Of a DNA stretch of 47,843 nucleotides, positions 15,257-23,690 are shown one piece after another. Origin of the DNA: an uncultured Campylobacteraceae bacterium (GTDB lineage: Bacteria; Campylobacterota; Campylobacteria; Campylobacterales; Arcobacteraceae); assembly GCA_937138295.1 (NCBI GenBank), contig CAKZOX010000020.1:1-47843 (forward strand), given 5' to 3'. Numbering within the stretch: the first letter of the stretch is position 1; the number at the start of each line of letters is the position of its first letter. The notes under the pieces are model-generated. The model ran no database searches, was not told the origin of the DNA, and saw only the letters and a program-made list of their open reading frames with translations. A program made the position numbers and the translations under genes.

Positions 15257-16287
15257 ATTTCTTCACTATTTAACTCTTTAAATTCACTAGTTTCAATGGC
15301 ATCTTCACTGAAATATTCGATTTTATTTTCTGCTGTTTCTAGGTTTTTGAATTTTGCTATATGAAAAATAGCATCACCTTCTTGAATTAAAGGTATTTGT
15401 GATTTTCCGATTATTACTCCATCAAAAGGTGAAATAATTTCTGTAAATCCATCCCCTAAAGGTTCATCAATAAAGGCAATTATTTCATTTTGAACAACAG
15501 TATCTCCTAAAGCTTTTATAGTTCTTAAAATACCACTATCAGCACTTCTAATCCAAGAACTACTTCTAACAACAATAGGTAGTTTACTATTTTGTTTTGA
15601 ATTTAATGGAAGCATCTGCATTTGTCTTAAAACATTTACAATACCTTTAACTCCAATTCTAATTGAAGTCTCATCAAATCTTAATGCCTCCCCTGCTTCA
15701 TAAAGTAAAATTGGAATACCTTTTTCTTGAGCTTCTGCCCTAAGTGAACCATCACGTAAATCAGAATGAAGCATCAATGGAGCTTGAAATGCTTTAGCTA
15801 AAGAATAAGTAAATTCATCACTTAAATTTGTTCTAATTTGAGGAAGATTTGATTTATGAATTGATGCTGTATGTAAGTCTATTCCTAAATCACATTTTAG
15901 TACAACTTCATCAAAAAAAGCTTTAGCAATTCTACTTGCTAAACTTCCCTTGCTAGACCCAGGAAAAGATCTATTTAAATCCCTTCTATCAGGTGTATAT
16001 CTAGATAAAGTCATAACTCCATAAGTATTAACAATAGGAATTAAAATTAATGTACCTTTTAATCTTTTAAGAATACTAAGGCTACCTACTCTTCTTATGA
16101 TTTCAATACCATTTAATTCATCTCCATGAATAGCAGCACTTATAAAAACAGTAGGACCATCTTTTTTTCCTCTTATTATTCTAATTGGAATACTCGTTGA
16201 AGTATGATAAAGTTTAGGTAACTCAAGATTTATTGTTTTATCTTCACCTTTTTTTATTTTTTCATTAAGTATTGTAAAATCTTCCAA
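15247..16287 (-). CDS. Succinylglutamate desuccinylase/aspartoacylase-family deacylase
   Basis: This is a zinc carboxypeptidase-like amide hydrolase of 346 aa. The zinc motif is HGDELNG with His54 and Glu57, and the third ligand is the His of DLHTAS near residue 138. A C-terminal barrel-like region (about 250-325, with IISPFDGVIIGKS) is typical. The start is TTG at 16287, immediately after the rimK stop (TAATTG), with GGAG 5 bases upstream, so translation is coupled. Family members cleave acyl-amino acids; with a RimK ligase and a retropepsin next door it may remove or process an amino-acid tag, which is inference. It ends in the shared terminator. Confidence 0.83.
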   Translation of the reverse strand: MEDFTILNEKIKKGEDKTINLELPKLYHTSTSIPIRIIRGKKDGPTVFISAAIHGDELNGIEIIRRVGSLSILKRLKGTLILIPIVNTYGVMTLSRYTPDRRDLNRSFPGSSKGSLASRIAKAFFDEVVLKCDLGIDLHTASIHKSNLPQIRTNLSDEFTYSLAKAFQAPLMLHSDLRDGSLRAEAQEKGIPILLYEAGEALRFDETSIRIGVKGIVNVLRQMQMLPLNSKQNSKLPIVVRSSSWIRSADSGILRTIKALGDTVVQNEIIAFIDEPLGDGFTEIISPFDGVIIGKSQIPLIQEGDAIFHIAKFKNLETAENKIEYFSEDAIETSEFKELNSEEIIQ

Positions 16288-17226
16288 TTATGCTCCAATA
16301 TTATCTTTTTTTATTTTTCTTTTTTTAACAATTTTTTCACCATCACTAATAGGTTTTGCATTAGCTTCAATATAATCCATAATTTTACTTGCTATATCAA
16401 TACCTGTAGATTTTTCAATTCCTTCTAAACCTGGACTTGAATTAACTTCCATAACTAATGGTCCTCTTTTTGAAGGAATCATATCAACACCACAAACTCC
16501 AAGACCCATTGCTTTTGCTGCATCTAAAGCTGTTTTCTTTTCTTTTCTATTTAGTTTATAAGCTGTAGCACTTCCACCTTGATGAAGATTACTTCTAAAA
16601 TCACCTTCAGCACCCTGTCTTTTCATAGCTCCAACAACTTCACCACCAACAACTAAAGCTCTAATATCAGCTCCACCTGCTTCTTCAATAAACTCTTGAA
16701 CAAGTAAGTTTACTTCCATTCCATAAAAGGCATCTAATACTGATTTTGCTGCTTTTTCACTATCTACTAAAACTACACCTACACCTTGTGTACCTTCTAA
16801 TATTTTTAAAACTAAAGGAGCTCCACCACTTAATTCAATAACATCTTTTGCACTAGATTTATTAGAAGCAAATACTGTTTTAGGCATATCAACTCCATAT
16901 CTTGATAAAACCTGTAAACTTCTTAATTTATCTCTACTTCTAGTAATTGCTAAATTTCCTGATGTAGAAAACACTTCCATCATCTCAAAGTGTCTAACCA
17001 TAGCAGCACCATAAAACGTTCTACTAGCTCCAATCCTAGGAATAATAGCATCAGGTGTTGGTAATACTTTTCCTAAATAATTAACTATTAATTCACCCTT
17101 CATAATCTCAATAGTACACTTTAAGTAATCAATTACTCTTACTTCCCATCCTCTTTGCTCTGCTGCTTGAACTAATCTATCTGTTGAATATAGATTTTTA
17201 TTTCTTGATAAAATATAAACTCTCAT
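16288..17226 (-). CDS. rimK: RimK-type ATP-grasp alpha-L-glutamate ligase
   Basis: This is an ATP-grasp ligase of 312 aa. The N-terminal domain starts [18 protein letters not shown]; the ATP-grasp core (about residues 100-285) has [33 protein letters not shown] and the metal-binding [14 protein letters not shown]. RimK adds glutamates to the C-terminus of ribosomal protein S6 in E. coli; other members ligate other peptides, so the substrate is uncertain. The C-terminus is strongly basic (KKRKIKKDN). Its ATG overlaps the stop of the upstream retropepsin gene (TAATG), and its stop abuts the TTG start of the deacylase gene, making a three-gene coupled module. Confidence 0.9.
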   Translation of the reverse strand: MRVYILSRNKNLYSTDRLVQAAEQRGWEVRVIDYLKCTIEIMKGELIVNYLGKVLPTPDAIIPRIGASRTFYGAAMVRHFEMMEVFSTSGNLAITRSRDKLRSLQVLSRYGVDMPKTVFASNKSSAKDVIELSGGAPLVLKILEGTQGVGVVLVDSEKAAKSVLDAFYGMEVNLLVQEFIEEAGGADIRALVVGGEVVGAMKRQGAEGDFRSNLHQGGSATAYKLNRKEKKTALDAAKAMGLGVCGVDMIPSKRGPLVMEVNSSPGLEGIEKSTGIDIASKIMDYIEANAKPISDGEKIVKKRKIKKDNIGA

Positions 17227-17654
17227 TATTTATTCTTCCTAAACTCTTCACTTAAATACTCTTTTGATACATCCACTAAAAACTTATTTGCCATAAATTT
17301 TCTACCAATTAACATAGGAAATTTCATATCAGATCTATCTGTTAATGAAATTACACTTTCATATTTATTTCCCATAAATTCAACATTTACCTTTATAGAA
17401 GGTCTGTTTTGAACTTGACCATTTGAACTTTTAACTTTTTTTATTTTGTAAATAGGCATTGTGATTTTTTTGCCGTGATAAGAAGAATGAACTTCATCCA
17501 ATAATCTAAAGGTAACTTGATTATCTTTTATTTCAATTTCATCACAGTGAATAGCATTAGAATCTGCACCAGTATCTATTTTCGCATCTAAATCATATAA
17601 ATCTAAATCTATAATAGAAATAATCTCTTTACAACCGATTATTTGTTTTTCCAT
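17226..17654 (-). CDS. Retropepsin-like 'ATP-dependent zinc protease' (RimB-like)
   Basis: This is a small single-domain aspartic-protease-like protein of 142 aa. The catalytic motif is [12 protein letters not shown] with Asp27; a second conserved element is [10 protein letters not shown] near residue 115. Proteins of this kind must pair to form an active site. The name zinc protease is historical. In Pseudomonas a retropepsin-like RimB is encoded with RimK and modulates its activity; the linkage here is the same. It opens the coupled module with the ligase and deacylase. The start lies in an inverted repeat and has a weak ribosome site; a TATAAT is 31 bases upstream. Confidence 0.85.
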   Translation of the reverse strand: MEKQIIGCKEIISIIDLDLYDLDAKIDTGADSNAIHCDEIEIKDNQVTFRLLDEVHSSYHGKKITMPIYKIKKVKSSNGQVQNRPSIKVNVEFMGNKYESVISLTDRSDMKFPMLIGRKFMANKFLVDVSKEYLSEEFRKNK

Positions 17655-17690
17655 AAGTACTGCTTTTAATTAATTTGTACTTATATTATA
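17653..17690 (-). promoter_or_regulatory. Promoter and inverted repeat at the retropepsin-rimK module start
   Basis: On the minus strand, TATAAT (17690-17685) is followed by ATAAGTAC (17684-17677), 16 bases, and GTACTTAT (17660-17653), which runs into the ATG at 17654. The perfect 8-bp arms span the likely transcription start and the start codon, fitting an operator or a start-masking hairpin. Confidence 0.5.
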
Positions 17691-17727
17691 TAATATTTTT
17701 GGGAGTTTAGAAGTAGAATCTAATTAT

Positions 17728-18519
17728 TTATTCTTCTTCTTTTGATGATAAAGCTTTTTTTAGTGAGTCTGTTCTTTTTTTATGTTCATCAATTTGATCA
17801 GATATACTAGGTCTTGAAAATATTTTACCAATTAAAAATATTAGTAAAATTAAAAATACAATTCCTATAAGACCATAAACTATATATGTAATATTTATAT
17901 ACTTTGAAATGAAACTTTCATCTTTTGTTATAACTATTGGTTCATTATAAGTTTGTTTTTCTTGAGTTTTTTCTTCTGTAATCTGTTGTGTAACTTCTTT
18001 AATTTCTAAATCTTGAGAGACTATTTTAGGACTATTTTGTTCTATTTTTTCTTCTAAATTTTCAGTTTCTATTACTTCTTTTGTTTCTTCAATAATTTCT
18101 TTAGCTTTTATAGATTCTTCTTCATTAATTTCTGTAGCAACTGAAGGTAATTCTTCATCTATTTGAGCTATTTTAGGTATATCAATAACTTCATTTTTAA
18201 TTGTAGTAGATTGTAATTCTTTTAATTCATCAAAAGAGTTTACTAAAGGAATATTTGTGTTTTCTGTTAAAATAAATCTAGTAACTACAAAACCTTTTTC
18301 AATTTTGTACCATGTGCCTTTATTTTTTGTTTTAATGATAGCTTCAATTTTTACTGCTTCATTTTTTCTAAGAACATATGCAATTTTACTTTCATAGTCA
18401 GGCATTGACCTTACATTTACATCTTGTTTTGCTTTTCCATCATAAAAATCATTTGCAAATAAAGATAAACTAAATAAAATTGTAATAATTACTGTTCTGT
18501 AAAAAAAAATATTATGCAT
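17728..18519 (-). CDS. SH3-domain membrane protein with Glu-rich linker
   Basis: This is an envelope protein of 263 aa with unknown function. A signal peptide (ILFSLSLFANDF near residue 15-26) leads to a bacterial SH3 domain (about 27-84; VNVRSMPDYESKIAYVL, GTWYKIEKGFVV). A long Glu/Thr/Lys-rich linker (about 90-205) follows, then one transmembrane helix (about 210-232, GLIGIVFLILLIFLIGKIF) and a short charged cytoplasmic tail. Bacterial SH3 domains often bind peptidoglycan peptides, so anchoring or sensing the cell wall is likely (inference). The Shine-Dalgarno AAGG lies in the distal arm of a 9-bp hairpin. It precedes the retropepsin module by 73 bases, but a promoter lies between. Confidence 0.75.
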   Translation of the reverse strand: MHNIFFYRTVIITILFSLSLFANDFYDGKAKQDVNVRSMPDYESKIAYVLRKNEAVKIEAIIKTKNKGTWYKIEKGFVVTRFILTENTNIPLVNSFDELKELQSTTIKNEVIDIPKIAQIDEELPSVATEINEEESIKAKEIIEETKEVIETENLEEKIEQNSPKIVSQDLEIKEVTQQITEEKTQEKQTYNEPIVITKDESFISKYINITYIVYGLIGIVFLILLIFLIGKIFSRPSISDQIDEHKKRTDSLKKALSSKEEE

Positions 18520-18527
18520 TATTAAAG

Positions 18528-18550
18528 CCTTAAAAAATAACTTTTTAAGG
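18528..18550 (-). promoter_or_regulatory. Hairpin masking the ribosome site of the SH3 gene
   Basis: On the minus strand CCTTAAAAA (18550-18542), a 5-base loop, and TTTTTAAGG (18536-18528) form a perfect 9-bp stem. The distal arm contains the AAGG that lies 8 bases before the SH3-gene ATG. It could also end transcripts from the upstream 109-aa gene. Confidence 0.5.
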
Positions 18551-18582
18551 ATACATTAATAAAAGTTATAAAAAGTTTAAGC

Positions 18583-18912
18583 CTAAATCTCTTCAGGCTC
18601 ATTATCTTGAGTGTCATTAAAGTCGTGTAAGTCTTTAAATAAGTATGCTTCAATAATTTCGTCTATACTTTTTTGGAAAGGAGCTATTAAAATTCCGATA
18701 CCTTCATCTAAAAATGGCCAAACTAATTCTCTTTCATTTATTACAATTAGTTCATCAATCCACTCTAAAATCTCTTCTCTTCTATCGTAAAATTCAACTT
18801 CACAAATTTTACCTTCATCTAACCTAATCAAAGCCCATGCTTTATTTTCTTCAATTGAAGCAATTACGCATTCATCTCTATTTTTACTATCAACTGGTAT
18901 TAAAATTGTCAT
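18583..18912 (-). CDS. Conserved-looking hypothetical protein, 109 aa (possible NifX-like fold)
   Basis: The product starts TILIPVDSKNRDECVIASIEE, which resembles the first strand-turn of NifX/NifB-C-type cluster-binding proteins, but I see no metal-binding signature, so this is only a hint. The rest is acidic and Glu/Asp/Ile-rich (REEILEWIDELIV, FQKSIDEIIEAYLF) and ends in an Asp/Glu tail. It is soluble with no signal peptide. AAAGG lies 8 bases before the ATG. It follows asnB by 65 bases and precedes the SH3 gene by 63 bases on the same strand. Function unknown. Confidence 0.65.
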   Translation of the reverse strand: MTILIPVDSKNRDECVIASIEENKAWALIRLDEGKICEVEFYDRREEILEWIDELIVINERELVWPFLDEGIGILIAPFQKSIDEIIEAYLFKDLHDFNDTQDNEPEEI

Positions 18913-18977
18913 TTAATTAACCTTTTTTGCCTTTTTAATTTTAATTATCATTTCAAAAAATAATACAATTTTTTTTC

Positions 18978-20759
18978 TTAATTCATATACTCTTTTTCAT
19001 ACCATTTAGCAAATACATACAAAGAATACAAGTGCTGTTTAAACTTTCTTGATTTTGCTAACTCATAAATATGTTTAACATAACTCTCATTAAACAAGTT
19101 TGTTTCATTGTTTACTTTTAAAATTGTATTTAAAATATCATCTTTATACTCTTGCTGTAACCATTCATTAAAAGGTGAATTAAAACCTTTTTTTGTTCTA
19201 TTAATTATTTCATTAGGTATATATTTACTAGCAACTTTTTTCAATAAATACTTGTTTGTATCCCCTACTTTTATACTAGATTGAACACTAAACATATAAT
19301 TAACTAAATTATAGTCTAAAAATGGTGTTCTAACCTCTAGTGAATTTCTCATGGAAATTCTATCGACTTTACTTAAAAGTCCATCACCTAGCCATATTTT
19401 CAAATCAATGTAACTCATCCAATCTACAGGGTCATTTTTAGGTTTTTCACCCTTAAAAGATGGAACTCTTTTAAATAATCTTTTCTTTTGAATATCTGTG
19501 TAAATTTCACCAAAACTATTATATAAAGTCTGTTTTTTTACAATTCTTCTAAGATATTCACTCTCTTTTGTATTATTTTGTAATGCACCTATTATATCAT
19601 CTAGAAAATCATTTTGGTGGGCTGATAATGTCTTTTCAAATTCATAATATTTTAAAAATTTTGCATAATTATCATAACCTAAAAAAATTTCATCACTTCC
19701 TTCACCTGATAATACTGTTTTAATTCCATCATTATGAATTTTTCTAGTTAATATATTCAAAGGAATAGCAGCACTATCTCCATGAGGTTCTTCTAATGCT
19801 TCTAAACTATCTTCAAAATACTCTATAAAATCATTCTTACCAATTACAACAGGATTATGATTTGAATTAATATGTTGTGCTGTTATTTGGGCATAATCTA
19901 ATTCACAATAATTTTTATATTCATCATATCCTATAGAGTAAGTATTGATTTTTTTGTTAGAAATCTTTGTATATAAAGCTGAAATAAGTGAACTATCTAT
20001 TCCACCACTAAGTAAACTTGCTACTTCGACATCCCCTACAAGTCTAGTTTCTACACTTTTAAATAGTAGTTCTTCAATATCAATTAGTGCCCTATTTTCA
20101 TCTTTGATTTTTTTATAGGTATTAATTTTATAAAATCTTTTAGTTGTAAGGTTTTTATTTTCAAAAACCATATAAGTAGCGGCTTCAAGTTTCTTAATGT
20201 CTTGATAAAAAGTATCTTCACCATAAGATGTAAAGTATTGTAAATATTTTGATAAAGCTACTTTATTTAGATTTGGCTTTTTAGGTAAAAGTTTTAAAAT
20301 AGATTTTATTGATGAAGAAAAAATAAATTTATTATCTTTAAAATAATAGAAAAATGGTTTTTTACCATATCTATCCCTAGCGCAAAAATATCTATCTTTT
20401 TTCATATCATAGATGCAAAAACTAAACATTCCATTCAATTTATTTAAAAAGTCATCGCCATATTTTTGATATAGTCTTATTATAACTTCACTATCAGAAG
20501 CAGTTTTAACTTCTATTTTTTCATCTTTGATAATTTCTTTATAGTTGTAAATTTCACCATTAAAAACAAGTAATATATCATCAAAAACCATAGGTTGATT
20601 TGCTTCACTATCTAAATCAATTATAGATAATCTAGTATGACCAAAACTTTTATTTTCTATAACTTTTATATCTTGAAAATCAGGTCCCCTATTTTCAATA
20701 TATTTTAAAGCTTCAGCAAAATTTACTGAATTAAAATTACAACCTAAAATTCCACACAT
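18978..20759 (-). CDS. asnB: Asparagine synthase (glutamine-hydrolysing)
   Basis: This enzyme makes asparagine from aspartate, ATP and glutamine. The 593-aa protein begins MCGILGC, with the nucleophile Cys2 of the glutaminase domain (to about residue 200; NRGPD, FNGEIYNY). The synthetase domain has the PP-loop SGGIDSS at 251-257 and SGEGSDEIFLGY. It is close in size to the usual 550-650 aa. Several such proteins sit in polysaccharide loci and amidate sugars, but nothing around it here indicates that. It starts 12 bases after the AEC carrier gene's region is approached from the other side: the carrier ends at 20772, upstream of the asnB ATG, so the two can share a transcript. Confidence 0.9.
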   Translation of the reverse strand: MCGILGCNFNSVNFAEALKYIENRGPDFQDIKVIENKSFGHTRLSIIDLDSEANQPMVFDDILLVFNGEIYNYKEIIKDEKIEVKTASDSEVIIRLYQKYGDDFLNKLNGMFSFCIYDMKKDRYFCARDRYGKKPFFYYFKDNKFIFSSSIKSILKLLPKKPNLNKVALSKYLQYFTSYGEDTFYQDIKKLEAATYMVFENKNLTTKRFYKINTYKKIKDENRALIDIEELLFKSVETRLVGDVEVASLLSGGIDSSLISALYTKISNKKINTYSIGYDEYKNYCELDYAQITAQHINSNHNPVVIGKNDFIEYFEDSLEALEEPHGDSAAIPLNILTRKIHNDGIKTVLSGEGSDEIFLGYDNYAKFLKYYEFEKTLSAHQNDFLDDIIGALQNNTKESEYLRRIVKKQTLYNSFGEIYTDIQKKRLFKRVPSFKGEKPKNDPVDWMSYIDLKIWLGDGLLSKVDRISMRNSLEVRTPFLDYNLVNYMFSVQSSIKVGDTNKYLLKKVASKYIPNEIINRTKKGFNSPFNEWLQQEYKDDILNTILKVNNETNLFNESYVKHIYELAKSRKFKQHLYSLYVFAKWYEKEYMN

Positions 20760-20771
20760 AAATAGACCTTT

Positions 20772-21686
20772 TTATTTAATGTAATAATCTATAATATAAA
20801 TATATATACTTAATAAACCAACAAACAAGGCACTTGAAATCAAAACACTAGCAGCTACATCAAAGGGTTTACAATGATATAAAGCAGCTAAATTTACATT
20901 ATTTACAGCTAAGGGAACCATAAGTTCTAATATAAGAATCTTTGCAACAAAAGGATTTAAATCTGTAAAGTTTACAACAACTATTATTCCAACTACGGGC
21001 AATAAAATATGCTTAACAAATGATATCTGTAAAGAACTATACCATGGCATAGTTTTTATTTTTACACTTGATAGATATATTCCAAATATTAAAAGCTGAA
21101 TAACCATAGAAGTATAAGCACCCATTTCTAAAGCTGTATAAATATGTTTATTGATTAATATTTCATTGTAGTTAATTAGTAAGGCTAATAAGGCAAACCA
21201 AATACCCGGAATTTTTAAAATTGAAAGAATTGCATCTTTTAATGCAAATTGTTCTCTAGCAAAAAAATAAACTGAAAAAATATAAATAAAGACAATATTA
21301 GCAATATTGATGATACTTGTATAAGGAACTGACTCTATACCAAAAAGTGCTATTCCTAAAGGAATACCAAGATTACCTGTATTTCCTACTAAAGCCACAG
21401 CTAAATAAATTGATTGATCAGTTCTTTCTTTAAAAATTAAAGTAGCAGCGGGAATTAAAAATACTAATAAGCCTAAAACTATAGCTAAATAAATAATAGG
21501 TGAGGCTATAAACTCATAATTTATTGGTGATTTTGTTAAACCCCAAAATATTAAAATTGGTTGAAAAAAATATAATGATAATAGTACTAATGTTCTTTCA
21601 TTTATTTCATCTCTAAAAACTTTTTTTGAGATAAAACCAAGTAATATAAAAAAATAAACGGGAAGAACTGATATAACAGCTTCTAT
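20772..21686 (-). CDS. AEC-family (auxin efflux carrier) transporter, probable ATA start
   Basis: This is a ten-helix-type permease of the AEC family, exporting or importing organic anions or amino acids. The frame is open from just after TAG at 21710, and the normal N-terminus reads EAVISVLPVYFFILLGFIS. No ATG, GTG, TTG or CTG occurs in it before a GTG at 21398, which lies in the third or fourth helix. AAGGA (21698-21694) is 7 bases before ATA at 21686, which gives 304 aa, the usual family length. ATC at 21689 would be too close to the ribosome site. Later motifs include VGNTGNLGIPLG and LELMVPLAVNNVNLAALYHC. It is either a non-canonical start or a start-lost pseudogene. Confidence 0.7.
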   Translation of the reverse strand: MEAVISVLPVYFFILLGFISKKVFRDEINERTLVLLSLYFFQPILIFWGLTKSPINYEFIASPIIYLAIVLGLLVFLIPAATLIFKERTDQSIYLAVALVGNTGNLGIPLGIALFGIESVPYTSIINIANIVFIYIFSVYFFAREQFALKDAILSILKIPGIWFALLALLINYNEILINKHIYTALEMGAYTSMVIQLLIFGIYLSSVKIKTMPWYSSLQISFVKHILLPVVGIIVVVNFTDLNPFVAKILILELMVPLAVNNVNLAALYHCKPFDVAASVLISSALFVGLLSIYIYIIDYYIK

Positions 21687-21705
21687 GATAAAGTCCTTAT
21701 GATAA

Positions 21706-21736
21706 GAATCCTAAAAATCCTAATTTTTAGGAATTC
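21706..21736 (-). terminator. Terminator after the phosphate transporter gene
   Basis: GAATCCTAAAAAT (21706-21718) and ATTTTTAGGAATTC (21723-21736) pair with one bulged A around a 4-base loop. It lies 35 bases past the stop of the PiT gene and just before the carrier's ribosome site; it contains the in-frame TAG that bounds the carrier frame. Confidence 0.65.
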
Positions 21737-21770
21737 TATCATAATGTATATAAGTTTTAAAAAATATGTC

Positions 21771-23351
21771 CTAAGACATAATTCCTTTAATTGTAAAGAA
21801 TACAATAGCAGATAAACAAGCAGCAGCTGGAACTGTAATAATCCAAGCAGCAATAATTTTCTTAACTGCATCTCTTTTTACATAAGTAGTTCTTTTTTCT
21901 TCTTTAATATCTTTCTTTTCTTGTTTTACTTGAGCCTCTTTAAATTCAATACCTTTGTATAATTCAACAATTCTAATATAATCTGATTTTGATTTTGTTT
22001 CTTTTGTTTCAAATTCAGCTAATTCAGTTGTCATAGAGTCTAACTCTTTTTTATGTTTTTTAAATTTCTTTCTTAATTTATCAGTTACTCTTTTATCACT
22101 TGAGTCTAAGTATTCTCTTAAGAATCCAACACCAAATACACCACCAACAGCAATATGTGTAGAAGAAACAGGAAGACCTAACTGAGAAGCTATAATAACA
22201 GTAATAGCTGCAGCCATAGCAATAGAATAAGCTCTAATTTGATCTAATTCAGTAATTTCACTACCAACTGTTTTAATTAGTCTAGGTCCATATAATGCAA
22301 GTCCTACAGCAATACCAATTGCTCCAACTAACATAACCCAAAATGGAATATCAACTTTTGAAGAAACAGAAGAGTTCACAATAGCATCGTTAATAGCTGC
22401 CAATGGTCCAATTGCATTTGCAACATCATTTGCACCATGAGCAAATGAAAGTAATGCTGCTGAGAAGATTAAAGGAATAGTAAATAAAGTATTTATACCT
22501 TCTCTTGTATTTTCGATTTTATCAGCTGCTTTTGCAATCATAGGTTTTACTAAAAAATATACTACAACAGCAATAGCTAAACCAATTAATGCAGAAGTTA
22601 GGAAATCAAATTTAATTAGTTTTTTTACACCTTTAACTATTAAGTATGTAGAAAAAGCCCAAGTCATAAGTGCTATTAAATAAGGTACAAACTTTTTAGC
22701 AGCTTCGACCATATCATCTTTAAAGACAATCTTTGTCTTTATAAAATACAAAAAGGAAGCTGCAATTATTCCACCTAATACTGGAGAAATTACCCATGAA
22801 GCGGCAATTTTCCCCATAGTTCCCCAAGAAACAATAGCAAATCCAGCAGCTGCAATTCCAGCCCCCATAACTCCTCCAACAATAGAGTGAGTAGTTGAAA
22901 CAGGTGCTCCAACTGAAGTTGCAAAATTTAACCATAAAGCAGCTGATAATAAAGCAGCTGTCATAGCCCAAATAAATATTTCTGGATTATCAATTAAACC
23001 AGGGTCAATAATTCCTTTTTTAATTGTTTTAACAACATCACCACCTGCAATTAAAGCTCCAGCTGCTTCAAATATAGCTGCAACGATAATAGCTGTTCCT
23101 AGTGTTAAAGCTTTTGAACCAACCGCAGGACCAACATTATTAGCAACATCATTTGCTCCAATATTCATAGCCATATAAGCACCAAAAACTGCACCTATAA
23201 TTAAGAATGTATTATTAGGAACATCACCATGACTTGTGTATGACCATATAAATACTATTGCTATAAATACCATTGCTAAAGAAAATTTAGCAAAACTTGG
23301 TAGAGTCTTATTAGTTGCTCTATCAAATGTGTCTATTGTTTTAATATCCAA
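21771..23351 (-). CDS. PiT-family inorganic phosphate transporter
   Basis: This is a low-affinity phosphate symporter of the inner membrane, 526 aa. The two inverted repeats carry the family signatures GANDVANNVGPAVGSKA (near residue 65) and GANDVANAIGPLAAI (near 310), with STTHS and SSTHIAVGG motifs. It has about 11 hydrophobic helices. A long charged, coiled-coil-like insertion (about residues 418-495, Lys/Glu-rich) sits before the last helix, longer than in E. coli PitA. No PhoU-like partner is adjacent. An 11-bp tandem repeat resembling a Pho box lies 67-87 bases upstream of the ATG, suggesting control by phosphate. Confidence 0.93.
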   Translation of the reverse strand: MDIKTIDTFDRATNKTLPSFAKFSLAMVFIAIVFIWSYTSHGDVPNNTFLIIGAVFGAYMAMNIGANDVANNVGPAVGSKALTLGTAIIVAAIFEAAGALIAGGDVVKTIKKGIIDPGLIDNPEIFIWAMTAALLSAALWLNFATSVGAPVSTTHSIVGGVMGAGIAAAGFAIVSWGTMGKIAASWVISPVLGGIIAASFLYFIKTKIVFKDDMVEAAKKFVPYLIALMTWAFSTYLIVKGVKKLIKFDFLTSALIGLAIAVVVYFLVKPMIAKAADKIENTREGINTLFTIPLIFSAALLSFAHGANDVANAIGPLAAINDAIVNSSVSSKVDIPFWVMLVGAIGIAVGLALYGPRLIKTVGSEITELDQIRAYSIAMAAAITVIIASQLGLPVSSTHIAVGGVFGVGFLREYLDSSDKRVTDKLRKKFKKHKKELDSMTTELAEFETKETKSKSDYIRIVELYKGIEFKEAQVKQEKKDIKEEKRTTYVKRDAVKKIIAAWIITVPAAACLSAIVFFTIKGIMS

Positions 23352-23679
23352 TATTTTTCCTTGTAACTGTTGAGTAATTTTAAAATTATAGAATAGTAGT
23401 CATTAATTAATTACAATAAACTTAAATAAAACTTAAATTTTTATAGCTTTTAGTCCTATTATATTTAAAAAGACTATATTTTGTTCTATATAAATTTCAA
23501 TATTTCTATGAAATATTTTTAGCTTTTTTAGTAAAATTGTGTTCTTATTAGTATGTTAAAAATTAAAATAATTTATATTTTTATAAGAATAATATAAAAG
23601 AATAATTTGATTATTGAAGATTTCTGTAGGTTTTTTAAAAAAAGTATTTAAAAGAAGTAATTAAATAAAGAAGAGAGGT
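23352..23679. other. Intergenic region between the helicase and PiT genes (328 bases)
   Basis: This is the only gene-free stretch above 300 bases. It is very AT-rich and has no convincing reading frame or stable RNA. It holds the PiT 5' region with the tandem repeat at 23418-23438, a small hairpin AATATTTC/GAAATATT at 23499-23517, and the 3' end of the helicase transcript. Confidence 0.7.
23418..23438 (-). promoter_or_regulatory. Tandem 11-bp repeat, candidate PhoB/PhoP-type box
   Basis: AAACTTAAAT occurs at 23418-23427 and 23429-23438, a period of exactly 11 bases. On the coding strand this is TTTAAG-N5-TTTAAG, the spacing used by OmpR-family phosphate regulators (Pho boxes). A third, degenerate unit may follow. 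It stands 67-87 bases before the start of the phosphate transporter. Confidence 0.55.
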
Positions 23680-23690
23680 TTAACCTCTTC
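23664..23690 (-). terminator. Weak terminator overlapping the helicase stop
   Basis: On the minus strand AGAGG, loop TTAAA (holding the stop TAA), CCTCT, then CTTCTTTATTT. The stem is only 5 to 7 bp, so the call is tentative. Confidence 0.4.

Noticed and set aside
21396-21398. GTG as the start of the AEC carrier
   Set aside because: It removes the first helices, has no ribosome site before it, and the upstream codons continue the family sequence.
21683-21871. Leu-rich 62-codon frame on the minus strand
   Set aside because: It is a shifted frame over the end of the PiT gene and its terminator, with no ribosome site.
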